Shown here piece by piece: positions 19,071 through 26,409 of a stretch of 52,893 bases of DNA; the first letter of the stretch is position 1; each line of letters opens with the position of its first letter. Location of the stretch: assembly GCA_947381905.1 (NCBI GenBank), contig CANCXL010000012.1, positions 1 to 52,893 of the forward strand. The letters run 5' to 3'. A program made the translations under genes and the position numbers. Source of the DNA: an uncultured Clostridiaceae bacterium (GTDB lineage Bacteria > Bacillota > Clostridia > TANB77 > CAG-465). The notes under the pieces were generated by a model. The model had not been told where the DNA came from, did not search any database, and worked only from the letters and a program-made list of their open reading frames with translations.

Positions 19071-19099
19071 ATTATACCACTTTTTAAGGAAAAATACAA
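19071..19099 (-). promoter_or_regulatory. Promoter P2 upstream of the 68-aa gene
   Basis: On the minus strand TTGTAT (19099-19094), 17-base spacer, TATAAT (19076-19071). The transcript would start near 19064 and meet the leader terminator within about 60 bases. Confidence 0.5.
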
Positions 19100-19173
19100 A
19101 TAGGAGCAGATTTCTCCGCTCCATGAAATATTCTACTAGTATATAGGTCTATAAAATCGCAATCCCTATATAC
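19088..19173 (-). ncRNA. Candidate small RNA (about 85 nt)
   Basis: Promoter P1 predicts a start at about 19173, exactly the first base of a 9-bp hairpin GTATATAGG / CCTATATAC (19173-19165, 19147-19139). A second hairpin, GGAGCGGA-GAAA-TCTGCTCC (19122-19103, 8 bp with one G-T pair and a GAAA tetraloop), is followed by a T-rich tract and could terminate it. Between the hairpins lies TAGTAGAATATTTCAT (19138-19123), which can pair with the start region of the downstream 68-aa message (15 of 16 positions including one G-U). No coding potential. This is prediction only. Confidence 0.35.
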
Positions 19174-19179
19174 ATTTAT

Positions 19180-19208
19180 ATTATACCATATTTTTGTTTT
19201 TTATTCAA
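19180..19208 (-). promoter_or_regulatory. Promoter P1 for the candidate small RNA
   Basis: On the minus strand TTGAAT (19208-19203), exact 17-base spacer, TATAAT (19185-19180), preceded by GG. It lies just past the terminator of the PHP gene. Confidence 0.55.
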
Positions 19209-19221
19209 ATTAAACATATTT

Positions 19222-19251
19222 AAAAAGGAGGTACACTTGTACCTCCCTTTT
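19222..19251 (-). terminator. Terminator after PHP gene 2
   Basis: GGAGGTAC (19227-19234) and GTACCTCC (19239-19246) with A/T runs on both sides; on the minus strand it is followed by TTTTTAAA. Confidence 0.85.
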
Positions 19252-19253
19252 CA

Positions 19254-20150
19254 CTACTTACCCTTGCCCTGTTGCTTATCTAGTTTTGCTTTTTCTAGTT
19301 TAAGCTTTTTGACAATACTATCGTCTGTCACACATAAATTGTTGTTTATACCTGTACCGATATTTACTTGCGGCTTACGTGTAAGACTATGATAGTCACT
19401 ACCAACAGTAGGTATTAAGTCAAATTTTTCGCAAAGGTTAAGATAAAATGTGCGTTGGTCATCGTTGTTAAATGGTGTATATACCTCTATTCCCTTTAAA
19501 CCAGCCTCTGTAAGTTCTTCAATGAACCGCTTTGTAGTCTCTGTATCCAAATGAATACTTTTAGGGTGTGCTAGCACGGGTACTCCACCAAACTCGATGA
19601 TTTTTTTTACTAACTCCTTTGGAGATAGCTTTTTTCTCTTCACATAAGATTTGCCCTTATGGTCTAAATACATACCATATGCTTCTTGCGCTGTCATTGC
19701 ATAGCCTAAATATGCTAACGTAATTGCTACATCAAACCGTCCAATACTTTTCTTGTCTCTTGCATTTTGTATAACATCGTCTAATGTTATATTAATTCTA
19801 CGTTTCTGTAGCCATTTGATTGTTTCGACAACACATTCATATCTGTTCATCTCATATTCGTCTAGTACTGTACAAATACCATTAGATACAAAATATCCCA
19901 AAATATGACATATGTGTCTTTTCTCTTTTCCATATTTAGACATATCTGCTCCGATTTCTATGCCAGGAATGACCTCTATATCTGCTTTAGCGCAACGTTT
20001 AGCTTCTCTGTATGAAGATAAATTGTAATGTTCTGTTAGTGCTATGATACCAACATTATTCCGTTTAGCCCTTTCCATGACTAAATACACACTATCTAAA
20101 CCATCCGAATGGTCCGTATGAACATGTAGATCAATAAATTTACCATCCAT
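19254..20150 (-). CDS. PHP-domain phosphoesterase, copy 2
   Basis: A 298-aa paralog of the gene at 16775, alignable over its whole length: 'FIDLHVHTDHSDG', 'LTEHYNLSSYREA', 'VIPGIEIGADMS', 'VLAHPKS' and 'VGSDYHS' are conserved, so the metal site is intact. ATG 20150 is chosen over GTG 20157 on ribosome-site spacing. The DNA is visibly richer in G and C than its neighbours (codons such as CGT, CGC, ACG, GGC), although the upstream 20 bases resemble those of copy 1. Either an ancient duplication or acquisition of a homolog would fit. The C-terminus adds a basic KQQGKGK tail. Confidence 0.82.
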   Translation of the reverse strand: MDGKFIDLHVHTDHSDGLDSVYLVMERAKRNNVGIIALTEHYNLSSYREAKRCAKADIEVIPGIEIGADMSKYGKEKRHICHILGYFVSNGICTVLDEYEMNRYECVVETIKWLQKRRINITLDDVIQNARDKKSIGRFDVAITLAYLGYAMTAQEAYGMYLDHKGKSYVKRKKLSPKELVKKIIEFGGVPVLAHPKSIHLDTETTKRFIEELTEAGLKGIEVYTPFNNDDQRTFYLNLCEKFDLIPTVGSDYHSLTRKPQVNIGTGINNNLCVTDDSIVKKLKLEKAKLDKQQGKGK

Positions 20151-20249
20151 ATTTATCACTCTCCTTAATTAAATAGTGAACTTAAAATTTAAAAACCTTG
20201 TCGTTATATTACCATAATAGTCGATATTTGTCAACCATCCAACTTGACA

Positions 20250-20285
20250 TAAAATAAAAAAACTTGAAATATAAATTTCAAGTCC
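20250..20285 (-). terminator. Terminator after carD
   Basis: ACTTGAAAT (20262-20270) and ATTTCAAGT (20275-20283), followed on the minus strand by a T7 run. Confidence 0.85.
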
Positions 20286-20320
20286 TTTTATATGTTTAAA
20301 ATATTATTTGTTCGAGCAAA

Positions 20321-20863
20321 TTATAATATTACATCTTCACTCGCATTAGAAGCTTCATCCATTATTCCTGCTGCATATGATTCTTTAATAATACTATCAA
20401 TTTTATTTTCAAGTAATTCTTTATCTTGATTTTCTGCAAGAACCATTTCACTTAAAAGAATATTTTTAGATGTTGCAAGCATTTTTTTCTCGCCAATAGA
20501 AAGTCCTCTTTCCATATGTCTATGAGATAATTCTCTTACAACTTCTGCAACTTCTAATATGTTACCTGATTTAATCTTTTCAACATTAAGATTATATCTC
20601 TTACTCCAATTCACATCGTGAATGTAAGGATCTTTAGGTTTTTCTAGAACATCAAATACTTTTTCTGCCTCTGATCTTTCTGATACTTCTCTAACACCTA
20701 TATCATCAACCTTATTTGTTGGAACCATTAATTTCATTCCTCCAATAGGCATTTTGATTATGTAGTAATCATCAACGTTACCAAGCATTTCTTTTTCTTC
20801 GATTGATTCGATTGTACCTGCTCCATGCATTGGATAAACAACTTTATCTCCTACACTAAACAC
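20321..20863 (-). CDS. carD: CarD/CdnL-family transcriptional regulator
   Basis: CarD-family proteins bind the RNA polymerase beta subunit through an N-terminal Tudor-like domain and stabilise open complexes, notably at rRNA promoters. The N-terminus 'FSVGDKVVYPMHGAGTIESIEE' (2-23) and 'YYIIKMPIGGMKLMVPTNKVDDIGVREV' (about 33-60) are typical. Residues 75-180 form the helical DNA-binding domain with 'RHMERGLSIGEKKML'. The start is GTG at 20863, 8 bases after AAGGGGG. At 180 aa it is slightly longer than most CarD_CdnL proteins. It is monocistronic. Confidence 0.9.
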   Translation of the reverse strand: MFSVGDKVVYPMHGAGTIESIEEKEMLGNVDDYYIIKMPIGGMKLMVPTNKVDDIGVREVSERSEAEKVFDVLEKPKDPYIHDVNWSKRYNLNVEKIKSGNILEVAEVVRELSHRHMERGLSIGEKKMLATSKNILLSEMVLAENQDKELLENKIDSIIKESYAAGIMDEASNASEDVIL

Positions 20864-20904
20864 TTAACATTCCCCCTTTTCTTAATCTCATGTAATACAC
20901 TTAT

Positions 20905-20933
20905 ATTATACCACATTTTCATGAAAAAGTAAA
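20905..20933 (-). promoter_or_regulatory. Promoter of carD
   Basis: On the minus strand TTTACT (20933-20928), 17-base spacer, TATAAT (20910-20905) with an extended TGG before it. Confidence 0.55.
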
Positions 20934-20964
20934 GGAAATGGAATGGTTTTTTATGTCAAAAAGG

Positions 20965-21678
20965 TTAATTTCCACCAAATCTCCTGTTTCTTTTTATGTA
21001 TTCTTCTATAGCCTTATCGAATTCATTTTGGCTAAAGTCAGGCCACATCACGTCTTTAGGAAAATATAATTCTGAATATGTTGACTGCCATGTAAGAAAA
21101 TTACTAAGCCTATATTCATTACTAGTCCTAATTATAAAATCTGGATCTGGTATATCTTTAGTATATAGATGATTTGATATCATTTTATCATCAATTTCAT
21201 CTTCAGATATTTCACCATTTTTAAGCTTAATTGCAATTTCTTTTACTGCTTTTACAAGCTCATTTCTTCCACCATAATTTAGACAAATGCCAAATACCAT
21301 TTTTTCGTTTTTTTCTGTTTTTTTCTCAAGCTTTAATATCTTATCTTGAAGCTTTTTATCTAATGCAGAAATGTCACCATATACTTTAATCTTTACTTCT
21401 CTTTTTTCATCACTTTCTAATAATTCTGTTGTAAATTTATCTAAAAGTCTCATAAGTAATGAAACTTCAGCTTTATCTCTTTTCCAATTTTCAGTAGAAA
21501 ACGCATATACTGTTAAATATTTTAAGCCACAATCATATGCATATTTAACAATATTCTTTACTGCCTCTGCTCCTGCTTTATGCCCTTCTGTAGGTTTTAA
21601 TCCACGAGCTTTAGCCCATCTTCTATTACCATCTAGTATTATACCAATATGTTTTGGACCTCTTTCATCTATAATCAT
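20965..21678 (-). CDS. uppS: Isoprenyl transferase (undecaprenyl diphosphate synthase)
   Basis: This cis-prenyltransferase condenses isopentenyl diphosphate onto an allylic primer to give the C55 lipid carrier for cell-wall synthesis. Motifs: 'HIGIILDGNRRWAKARGL' (about 10-27) with catalytic Asp, 'YAFSTENWKRDKAEV' (about 63-78) and C-terminal 'PDPDFIIRTSNEYRLSNFLTWQSTYSELYF'. ATG 21678 is preferred because AAGGAG lies 6 bases upstream; an in-frame ATG at 21699 would overlap the preceding gene. The resulting 237 aa match the family. It is the last gene of an isoprenoid operon with ispH and a prenyl diphosphate synthase. Confidence 0.93.
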   Translation of the reverse strand: MIIDERGPKHIGIILDGNRRWAKARGLKPTEGHKAGAEAVKNIVKYAYDCGLKYLTVYAFSTENWKRDKAEVSLLMRLLDKFTTELLESDEKREVKIKVYGDISALDKKLQDKILKLEKKTEKNEKMVFGICLNYGGRNELVKAVKEIAIKLKNGEISEDEIDDKMISNHLYTKDIPDPDFIIRTSNEYRLSNFLTWQSTYSELYFPKDVMWPDFSQNEFDKAIEEYIKRNRRFGGN

Positions 21679-21688
21679 AAATATCTCC

Positions 21689-22246
21689 TTATATATCATA
21701 AAAATATGTAGCTTCTAAATCTGCTTCATGTAATAATAATGCTAATGGATATTTTTTAAAAGCTATACTTAAAGTGTTATATTGCTCTTTAGGTTCTGTA
21801 AATCCCATATGCCAACGAATAGCATATTTTTCTTCACTTGTTAATTTAATATATTCTGTTAGCATCATAACAGACTTTTCACCATGTCCATACGGTATTA
21901 AATCATCTACTGTATAATATGGTACTTTCTCCCATACCCCTTGCTCATTCTTAGCATTTCTATAATCTACTTTGTAAAAATTTACTTTACAAATATCGTG
22001 AAGTAAAGCAACAATTTTTAGAGTATCTTCTGAGACATTTATATCTATTACTGTATTTGCAACTTTGTGTTTTAATATTTCATATACTTTCACACTATGC
22101 TCAAGTAGTCCACCCTCATAACTTCCATGAAATCTCGTACTAGCAGGAGCTGTATAAAAATCTGTTTTCTCTATAAAATTAATTAAGTTATCTATTCCTT
22201 CTCTATTAATACTATTTAATAGAGTTCTAAATTCTTCTATCATCAT
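21689..22246 (-). CDS. HD-domain phosphohydrolase
   Basis: A 185-aa HD-superfamily protein. 'RFHGSYEGGLLEHSVKVYEILKHK' (about 38-61) supplies the first His, 'IVALLHDICKVNFYK' (about 78) the HD pair, and 'IRWHMGF' and 'LLHEADLEATY' the later ligands. The 'H-x-GGLxEHS' form resembles the HD domain of YhaM-type 3'-5' exonucleases, but the OB-fold of YhaM is absent. The substrate is unknown. It lies between the prenyl synthase (8-base gap) and uppS (10-base gap), so it is co-expressed with isoprenoid genes without an evident link. Confidence 0.75.
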   Translation of the reverse strand: MMIEEFRTLLNSINREGIDNLINFIEKTDFYTAPASTRFHGSYEGGLLEHSVKVYEILKHKVANTVIDINVSEDTLKIVALLHDICKVNFYKVDYRNAKNEQGVWEKVPYYTVDDLIPYGHGEKSVMMLTEYIKLTSEEKYAIRWHMGFTEPKEQYNTLSIAFKKYPLALLLHEADLEATYFYDI

Positions 22247-22254
22247 ATTCTCCT

Positions 22255-23145
22255 TTATTTTTCTCTATCTTTAATATATAATGCAAGATCTAGTAAAAAT
22301 TCAGACTTGTCTCCAAATATACGTATTCCAGTCATCGATTCATTTATTACATCATCTAACATTTCTTGAGCTCTTTCAAGTCCATATTTTGTAACATATG
22401 TAGCCTTATTCATTTCTCTATCATTTCCTACTGGTTTACCTGTCTTTTTACTGTCTCCAATTTCAGACAAGATATCATCTTTAATTTGAAAAGCAAGACC
22501 TATATTTTCAGCAAAAGTAGTAAGTACTTGTAGCTCTTGTGAACTACATCCAGCAAGTAAAGCTCCTATTCTTACAGACTCTTTTATTAATTCGCCAGTT
22601 TTATTTCTGTGCATATATTCAAGTTGATCTAGAGTTAATATCTCCCCTTCACTTACAGTATCGTAATACTCACCAGCTATCATTCTATCTTTAGCTTTAA
22701 CAAATTCATTTAGCGCCATTATTTTCATACTGATTTGTTTTATATCTAATTCGTCTCTTAAATCATCTGTAATTACAATATTAGAATAATTAAATAATGC
22801 ATCTCCTGCAAGAAGTGCTGTACATTCATCATACATCTTATGATTAGTTGGCTTACCATGTCTGAAATCATCATTATCTATACAAGGCATGTCATCATGA
22901 ATTAAGCTTGCATTATGTACCATCTCCATAGCAATAGCATATGGTAAACATTTTTCATAATCTTCTTTAAATAATCTATATGTAGCAAACATTAAAATAG
23001 GTCTTATTCTTTTTCCTCCTGCAAGTAAGCTATATCTCATAGATTCTCTAAGTCTTTTTTCATATGTATTATCATCTTTAAAGTATTTATCTAATTCATC
23101 ATCTATATAATTTTGATATTTTTTTAATTCATCTTTAAAAACCAT
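22255..23145 (-). CDS. ispA: Polyprenyl (farnesyl/geranylgeranyl) diphosphate synthase
   Basis: A 296-aa trans-prenyltransferase supplying the allylic primer for UppS. The first aspartate-rich motif is 'LIHDDMPCIDNDDFRHG' with the two-residue insertion of bacterial farnesyl synthases; the second is 'FQIKDDILSEIGD'. 'GGKRIRP' (about 43) and 'KTGELI' are also conserved. The residue five before the first motif, Tyr in Geobacillus and E. coli farnesyl synthases, is Ala here (HNASLIHDD), which may permit products longer than C15. It is preceded by ispH (9-base gap). Symbol ispA is by family; product length is uncertain. Confidence 0.88.
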   Translation of the reverse strand: MVFKDELKKYQNYIDDELDKYFKDDNTYEKRLRESMRYSLLAGGKRIRPILMFATYRLFKEDYEKCLPYAIAMEMVHNASLIHDDMPCIDNDDFRHGKPTNHKMYDECTALLAGDALFNYSNIVITDDLRDELDIKQISMKIMALNEFVKAKDRMIAGEYYDTVSEGEILTLDQLEYMHRNKTGELIKESVRIGALLAGCSSQELQVLTTFAENIGLAFQIKDDILSEIGDSKKTGKPVGNDREMNKATYVTKYGLERAQEMLDDVINESMTGIRIFGDKSEFLLDLALYIKDREK

Positions 23146-23154
23146 TGCTTCCTC

Positions 23155-23988
23155 CTAATTCAAGTTACAGATTCTATCTGCAACTTTTTGTATAGTATTT
23201 ATCGGTGTAGATGCTCCCGACATTATACCTATTATACCATATTTTTTACATTCTTCAATTTTTTTGTCATATTCATCTTGTATAATTATGCAGTTTTCAC
23301 AATTTAAACACGCAACTTCATATAATTTTTTAGTATTAGAGCTATTTTTACCTCCAATTATTATCATAAACTCTACTTTGCTTGCAATCTGTGCACATTC
23401 TTCTTGTCTACTTTTAGTACTAAGGCAAATACTATCAACAAACTCTATATTATTATATTTTAATTTAAGCTTTTCTTTTATCTCTTTATATTTTTTCATT
23501 GAAAATGTTGTCTGCACAATAGAAAAAACTTTACCTAGTTCTGGTAAAGACTCAATCTCTTCTATTTCCTCTATTAAATATACTTTTTTTGCATAACTTT
23601 TTGATCCGATAACCTCTGGATGACTTTTCTTTCCAATTAAAATAATATCATACCCACTCTCTTGTGCCTCTTTAATTTGTTCATGTATCTTAACCACCTT
23701 AGGACAAGTATAGTCTCTTATCTTCAAATTCTTGCTTCTTGCAATATCATATATATCTTTTTCTACACCATGAGCCCTAATTGCCAATATATCGTTATCA
23801 TTTACATCATCTATACTATCAACAAATGTTACTCCTTTACCTTCTAAAGATTCGACTACAGTTTCATTATGTACGATTTCTCCCAAGCATTTTATCTTTC
23901 CATATGTTTTACAATCATTTTCTATCCCATCTACGGCTCTTTTTACTCCAAAGCAAAAACCAGAGTTTTTTCCAATTATTAACTCCAT
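23155..23988 (-). CDS. ispH: 4-hydroxy-3-methylbut-2-enyl diphosphate reductase
   Basis: IspH is the last enzyme of the MEP pathway, a [4Fe-4S] reductase giving isopentenyl and dimethylallyl diphosphate. The three iron-sulfur cysteines are in 'NSGFCFGVKRAVDG' (about residue 12), 'DYTCPKVVKIHEQ' (about 95) and 'DSICLSTKSRQEE' (about 188). 'RAHGVEKDIY' and 'GKKSHPEVIGS' are conserved as well. ATG 23988 follows GGAGG at the right spacing; an upstream open extension is non-homologous and hydrophobic. Unlike many clostridial IspH proteins it has no fused S1 domain and ends at 277 aa. It is first in the operon ispH-ispA-HD-uppS. Confidence 0.95.
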   Translation of the reverse strand: MELIIGKNSGFCFGVKRAVDGIENDCKTYGKIKCLGEIVHNETVVESLEGKGVTFVDSIDDVNDNDILAIRAHGVEKDIYDIARSKNLKIRDYTCPKVVKIHEQIKEAQESGYDIILIGKKSHPEVIGSKSYAKKVYLIEEIEEIESLPELGKVFSIVQTTFSMKKYKEIKEKLKLKYNNIEFVDSICLSTKSRQEECAQIASKVEFMIIIGGKNSSNTKKLYEVACLNCENCIIIQDEYDKKIEECKKYGIIGIMSGASTPINTIQKVADRICNLN

Positions 23989-24040
23989 ATTACCTCCAAC
24001 TTTAATAATATATATTATATTGTAATTTAGAATAAAAGTC

Positions 24041-24070
24041 AAAAAAAGAGGTAGATTTAATCTACCCCTC
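24041..24070 (-). terminator. Terminator after the SpaA-like gene
   Basis: GAGGTAGATT and AATCTACC(C)CTC (24048-24070) form a hairpin followed on the minus strand by a T7 run. It overlaps the last codons of the gene at 24062. Confidence 0.75.
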
Positions 24071-25027
24071 TTCAATCTCATTATATCGTTTTTCTATATT
24101 ATCTGCTATTACTTCTTTAAAAGTTAAATTTAATCTTTTTCTTTTCTTATCTTCATCATTTTCATCATCTCTTGGTACATTAGCTATTGCTTTAAGAATT
24201 GTATCCATTGGATTATCTATTGTTGCTATAGCATCTTTTATTGCATCTACAAATTTATATGATTTAAAGTTTTTTAGCATATCCATTTTTCTTCTTTCTC
24301 TCTTTTCTTTTAGAGTTTCATTCATTGTATCAGATACTCCATCTAGTGTTTTTTTATTATCTTTTTCTTCATAGATTTCTTTAGTAATAGTATTGATATT
24401 AGTATTAATTATTTCCTTTTCATAGGTTACTTCTTCTTTGTCTTCATATGAGTAATCTGGTACTATTTCATTTTCTATATTATCCTCTTTTTCTACAGGC
24501 TCTATATATACTTCTGGTGGTATTTGAGTACTAGGTACTTTTTCATCTTGAGTTATATCCTCTTTTTTATCTTCTTTTTCTATTGTTCCTTCTGCCATAT
24601 CTACTTTTTTAGTTAAAGTTTCATCTAGAGTAAGATAATTATTTAAAATGTCTATTATAATTATTTTAGATTCTTGATCAAATTCATATCCTTCAGGCGC
24701 TGATACTATTTTATACTCATACATACCATATGGTAAGTTATTTAATACTATTGTGCCATTATAGTCACTAGATAAATCTATATATGTGTCTTTCATTTCT
24801 TCTAAATCATTTATATTTATCCATTCACCATTGTTATCATATAAAAGATCTATAGTAACATTTTCTACTGGACTATTTTTTTGACTTGTGTCCACTACAG
24901 AAAAATTAATTACTAACATTGCCTCGTTAACTGGTTCATATATATCTACACTATCTTTAGCATATACAAAATTACCAAGTAATAATGTAACTAATATGCT
25001 TGATAATATAATAGTCCATCTTTTCAT
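24062..25027 (-). CDS. Secreted SpaA/Cna-B-like (prealbumin-fold) protein
   Basis: A 321-aa exported protein. Residues 1-23 are a signal peptide (KRWTIILSSILVTLLLGNFVYA). Residues 30-140 resemble a prealbumin-like SpaA/Cna-B domain: 'VTIDLLYDNNGEW', then 'NGTIVLNNLPYGMYEYKIVSAPEGYEFD', the characteristic 'G.i.l.nLp.G.Y.~.E..aP.GY' strand. The C-terminal half (about 150-321) is highly charged, Lys/Glu/Asp-rich and probably extended or coiled. No LPxTG or membrane anchor is seen. ATG 25027 follows GAGGTGAG; an upstream ATG at 25045 lies at the predicted transcript start. Role in the cell surface is inferred. Confidence 0.75.
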   Translation of the reverse strand: MKRWTIILSSILVTLLLGNFVYAKDSVDIYEPVNEAMLVINFSVVDTSQKNSPVENVTIDLLYDNNGEWININDLEEMKDTYIDLSSDYNGTIVLNNLPYGMYEYKIVSAPEGYEFDQESKIIIIDILNNYLTLDETLTKKVDMAEGTIEKEDKKEDITQDEKVPSTQIPPEVYIEPVEKEDNIENEIVPDYSYEDKEEVTYEKEIINTNINTITKEIYEEKDNKKTLDGVSDTMNETLKEKRERRKMDMLKNFKSYKFVDAIKDAIATIDNPMDTILKAIANVPRDDENDEDKKRKRLNLTFKEVIADNIEKRYNEIEEG

Positions 25028-25051
25028 CTTACTCACCTCTTTCATACTTAT

Positions 25052-25080
25052 ATTATACCACATTTTCGACTTTATGTTAA
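25052..25080 (-). promoter_or_regulatory. Promoter of the SpaA-like gene
   Basis: On the minus strand TTAACA (25080-25075), 17-base spacer, TATAAT (25057-25052). The transcript start falls near 25045, leaving a leader of about 18 bases. Confidence 0.55.
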
Positions 25081-25220
25081 GTTTTTACGTGAATATATAG
25101 TCTTAAAACTACTTATTTTCGAGTATTTCTAGTATAATAGTCATAAAAAGTAAAGTAATGCTATTATAAAATATTATGTATTCTTAGATACAATTACACA
25201 TCTAAATTTCAGCACAAATA

Positions 25221-25260
25221 AAAAAAGCAAGGTATTATTTTGAGTACGCCTTGCCTTTTG
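25221..25260 (-). terminator. Terminator after disA
   Basis: GGCAAGGCGTA and TACCTTGC (around 25227-25256) form the stem; on the minus strand it is followed by TTTTTTTATTTG. Confidence 0.75.
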
Positions 25261-25306
25261 TTTATTACGAATATGTTACATTTTTCAATTTTAAGTAAAC
25301 AAAATA

Positions 25307-26389
25307 TTAAATATTGTATAGTTTTAGTATATTTTGTTCTTGTAATCTCTTTAAGGATTGATTAATTATCTTTGCTCTTCTTTCTCCTATGCCATCAACA
25401 TCGTCAAGTTGGGTAACCGTTGCATTACATACAATTTGAAGGCTTCCAAAAGCCTCAATTATTTTATCTATTACACTTTGTGGCATTTTAGGAATTTTAT
25501 TTAATACCCTATATCCTCTTGGAGATACATTATAGTCTAATAATTCTGCTGAATTATCTGCTTCATATCCTAATATCTTAATTATTTTTTCTGAATCCTT
25601 TAATCCTTTTCTATCTAATCTTCTTATTTCATCAAGTATTGCATCAGCAGACTTTTTAGTCTTCTTTTTATTTATTAGCATATAATCTTGTATTATTTGC
25701 TTTTCCTCTTGTTCAACGTTATCTATTAATTCAAGTAATTGGATATTAATTAACCTACCTTCATTTCCAAGTTCAATTATTGTTCTTTCAACTTCAGTCT
25801 TCATTCTCATTACATTTTCGCTTCTATAAATAGCATTAGCAACAAGTTCAAGATAAACTATATCGTCAAATTCATGCTCTGTTAAAATATTTAGAGTATG
25901 GTCAAATACTTTTTTATACTTTTCTAAAGTTTCAAGCATTTGATTTGCCTCAATATTTACAGCATTTATTTCCTTTATTACATATCTAAAATCTCCTTTA
26001 AAAATTGTAATAATTCCTCTTCTTTGAGATATACATATAACCATTTCGTTAGTTTGCTTTGCAACACGTTCTGCAGTTCTATGCCTTGTTCCTGTTTCCA
26101 CAGTCTTAATTTTTGAATCTGGTACAAGTTGCACATTTGCTCTTAATATCTTCTTTATATCGCTACTTACAACTATTGCACCATCCATTTTACATAGCTC
26201 ATAAATATTTGCTGGCGTAAAATCTAAATCTAGTTTAAAGCCACCATCAACTACATTCATTACACTATCACTTTCAGATAATACTATTAAAGCACCTGTT
26301 TTTGCTTTTAAAATATTATCTAATCCAGCTCTTAATGTTGTGCCTGGTGCAATTTTTTTTAATATCTCTAGAATTTCTTCTTGTTTCAA
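25307..26389 (-). CDS. disA: DNA integrity scanning diadenylate cyclase
   Basis: DisA makes c-di-AMP from two ATP, scans DNA and stalls at branched structures. The N-terminal DAC domain shows 'GALIVLSESD' (about 32), 'DGGFKLDLDFTP', the catalytic 'KMDGAIVVSSD' (about 88) and 'ETGTRHRTAERVAKQTN' (about 121). A helical linker follows, then C-terminal helix-hairpin-helix elements 'DVDGIGERRAKIINQSL'. The length of 360 aa matches the family. The start codon is TTG at 26389, 7 bases after GGAGG. It follows radA by 20 bases, the conserved firmicute arrangement, and the pair is probably co-regulated for DNA repair. Confidence 0.96.
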   Translation of the reverse strand: MKQEEILEILKKIAPGTTLRAGLDNILKAKTGALIVLSESDSVMNVVDGGFKLDLDFTPANIYELCKMDGAIVVSSDIKKILRANVQLVPDSKIKTVETGTRHRTAERVAKQTNEMVICISQRRGIITIFKGDFRYVIKEINAVNIEANQMLETLEKYKKVFDHTLNILTEHEFDDIVYLELVANAIYRSENVMRMKTEVERTIIELGNEGRLINIQLLELIDNVEQEEKQIIQDYMLINKKKTKKSADAILDEIRRLDRKGLKDSEKIIKILGYEADNSAELLDYNVSPRGYRVLNKIPKMPQSVIDKIIEAFGSLQIVCNATVTQLDDVDGIGERRAKIINQSLKRLQEQNILKLYNI

Positions 26390-26409
26390 TTTATTTCCTC
26401 CTGCTTTTT

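Noticed and set aside
23155-23988. IspH fused with a ribosomal S1 domain, common in Clostridia
   Set aside because: The frame ends at 277 aa after the IspH domain and the next gene is the SpaA-like protein on the same strand upstream; no S1 repeats are present.
25100-25220. A plus-strand TATAAT at 25133 that might drive a small RNA toward the disA terminator
   Set aside because: No -35 at 16-18 bases and no clear structure besides the disA terminator.
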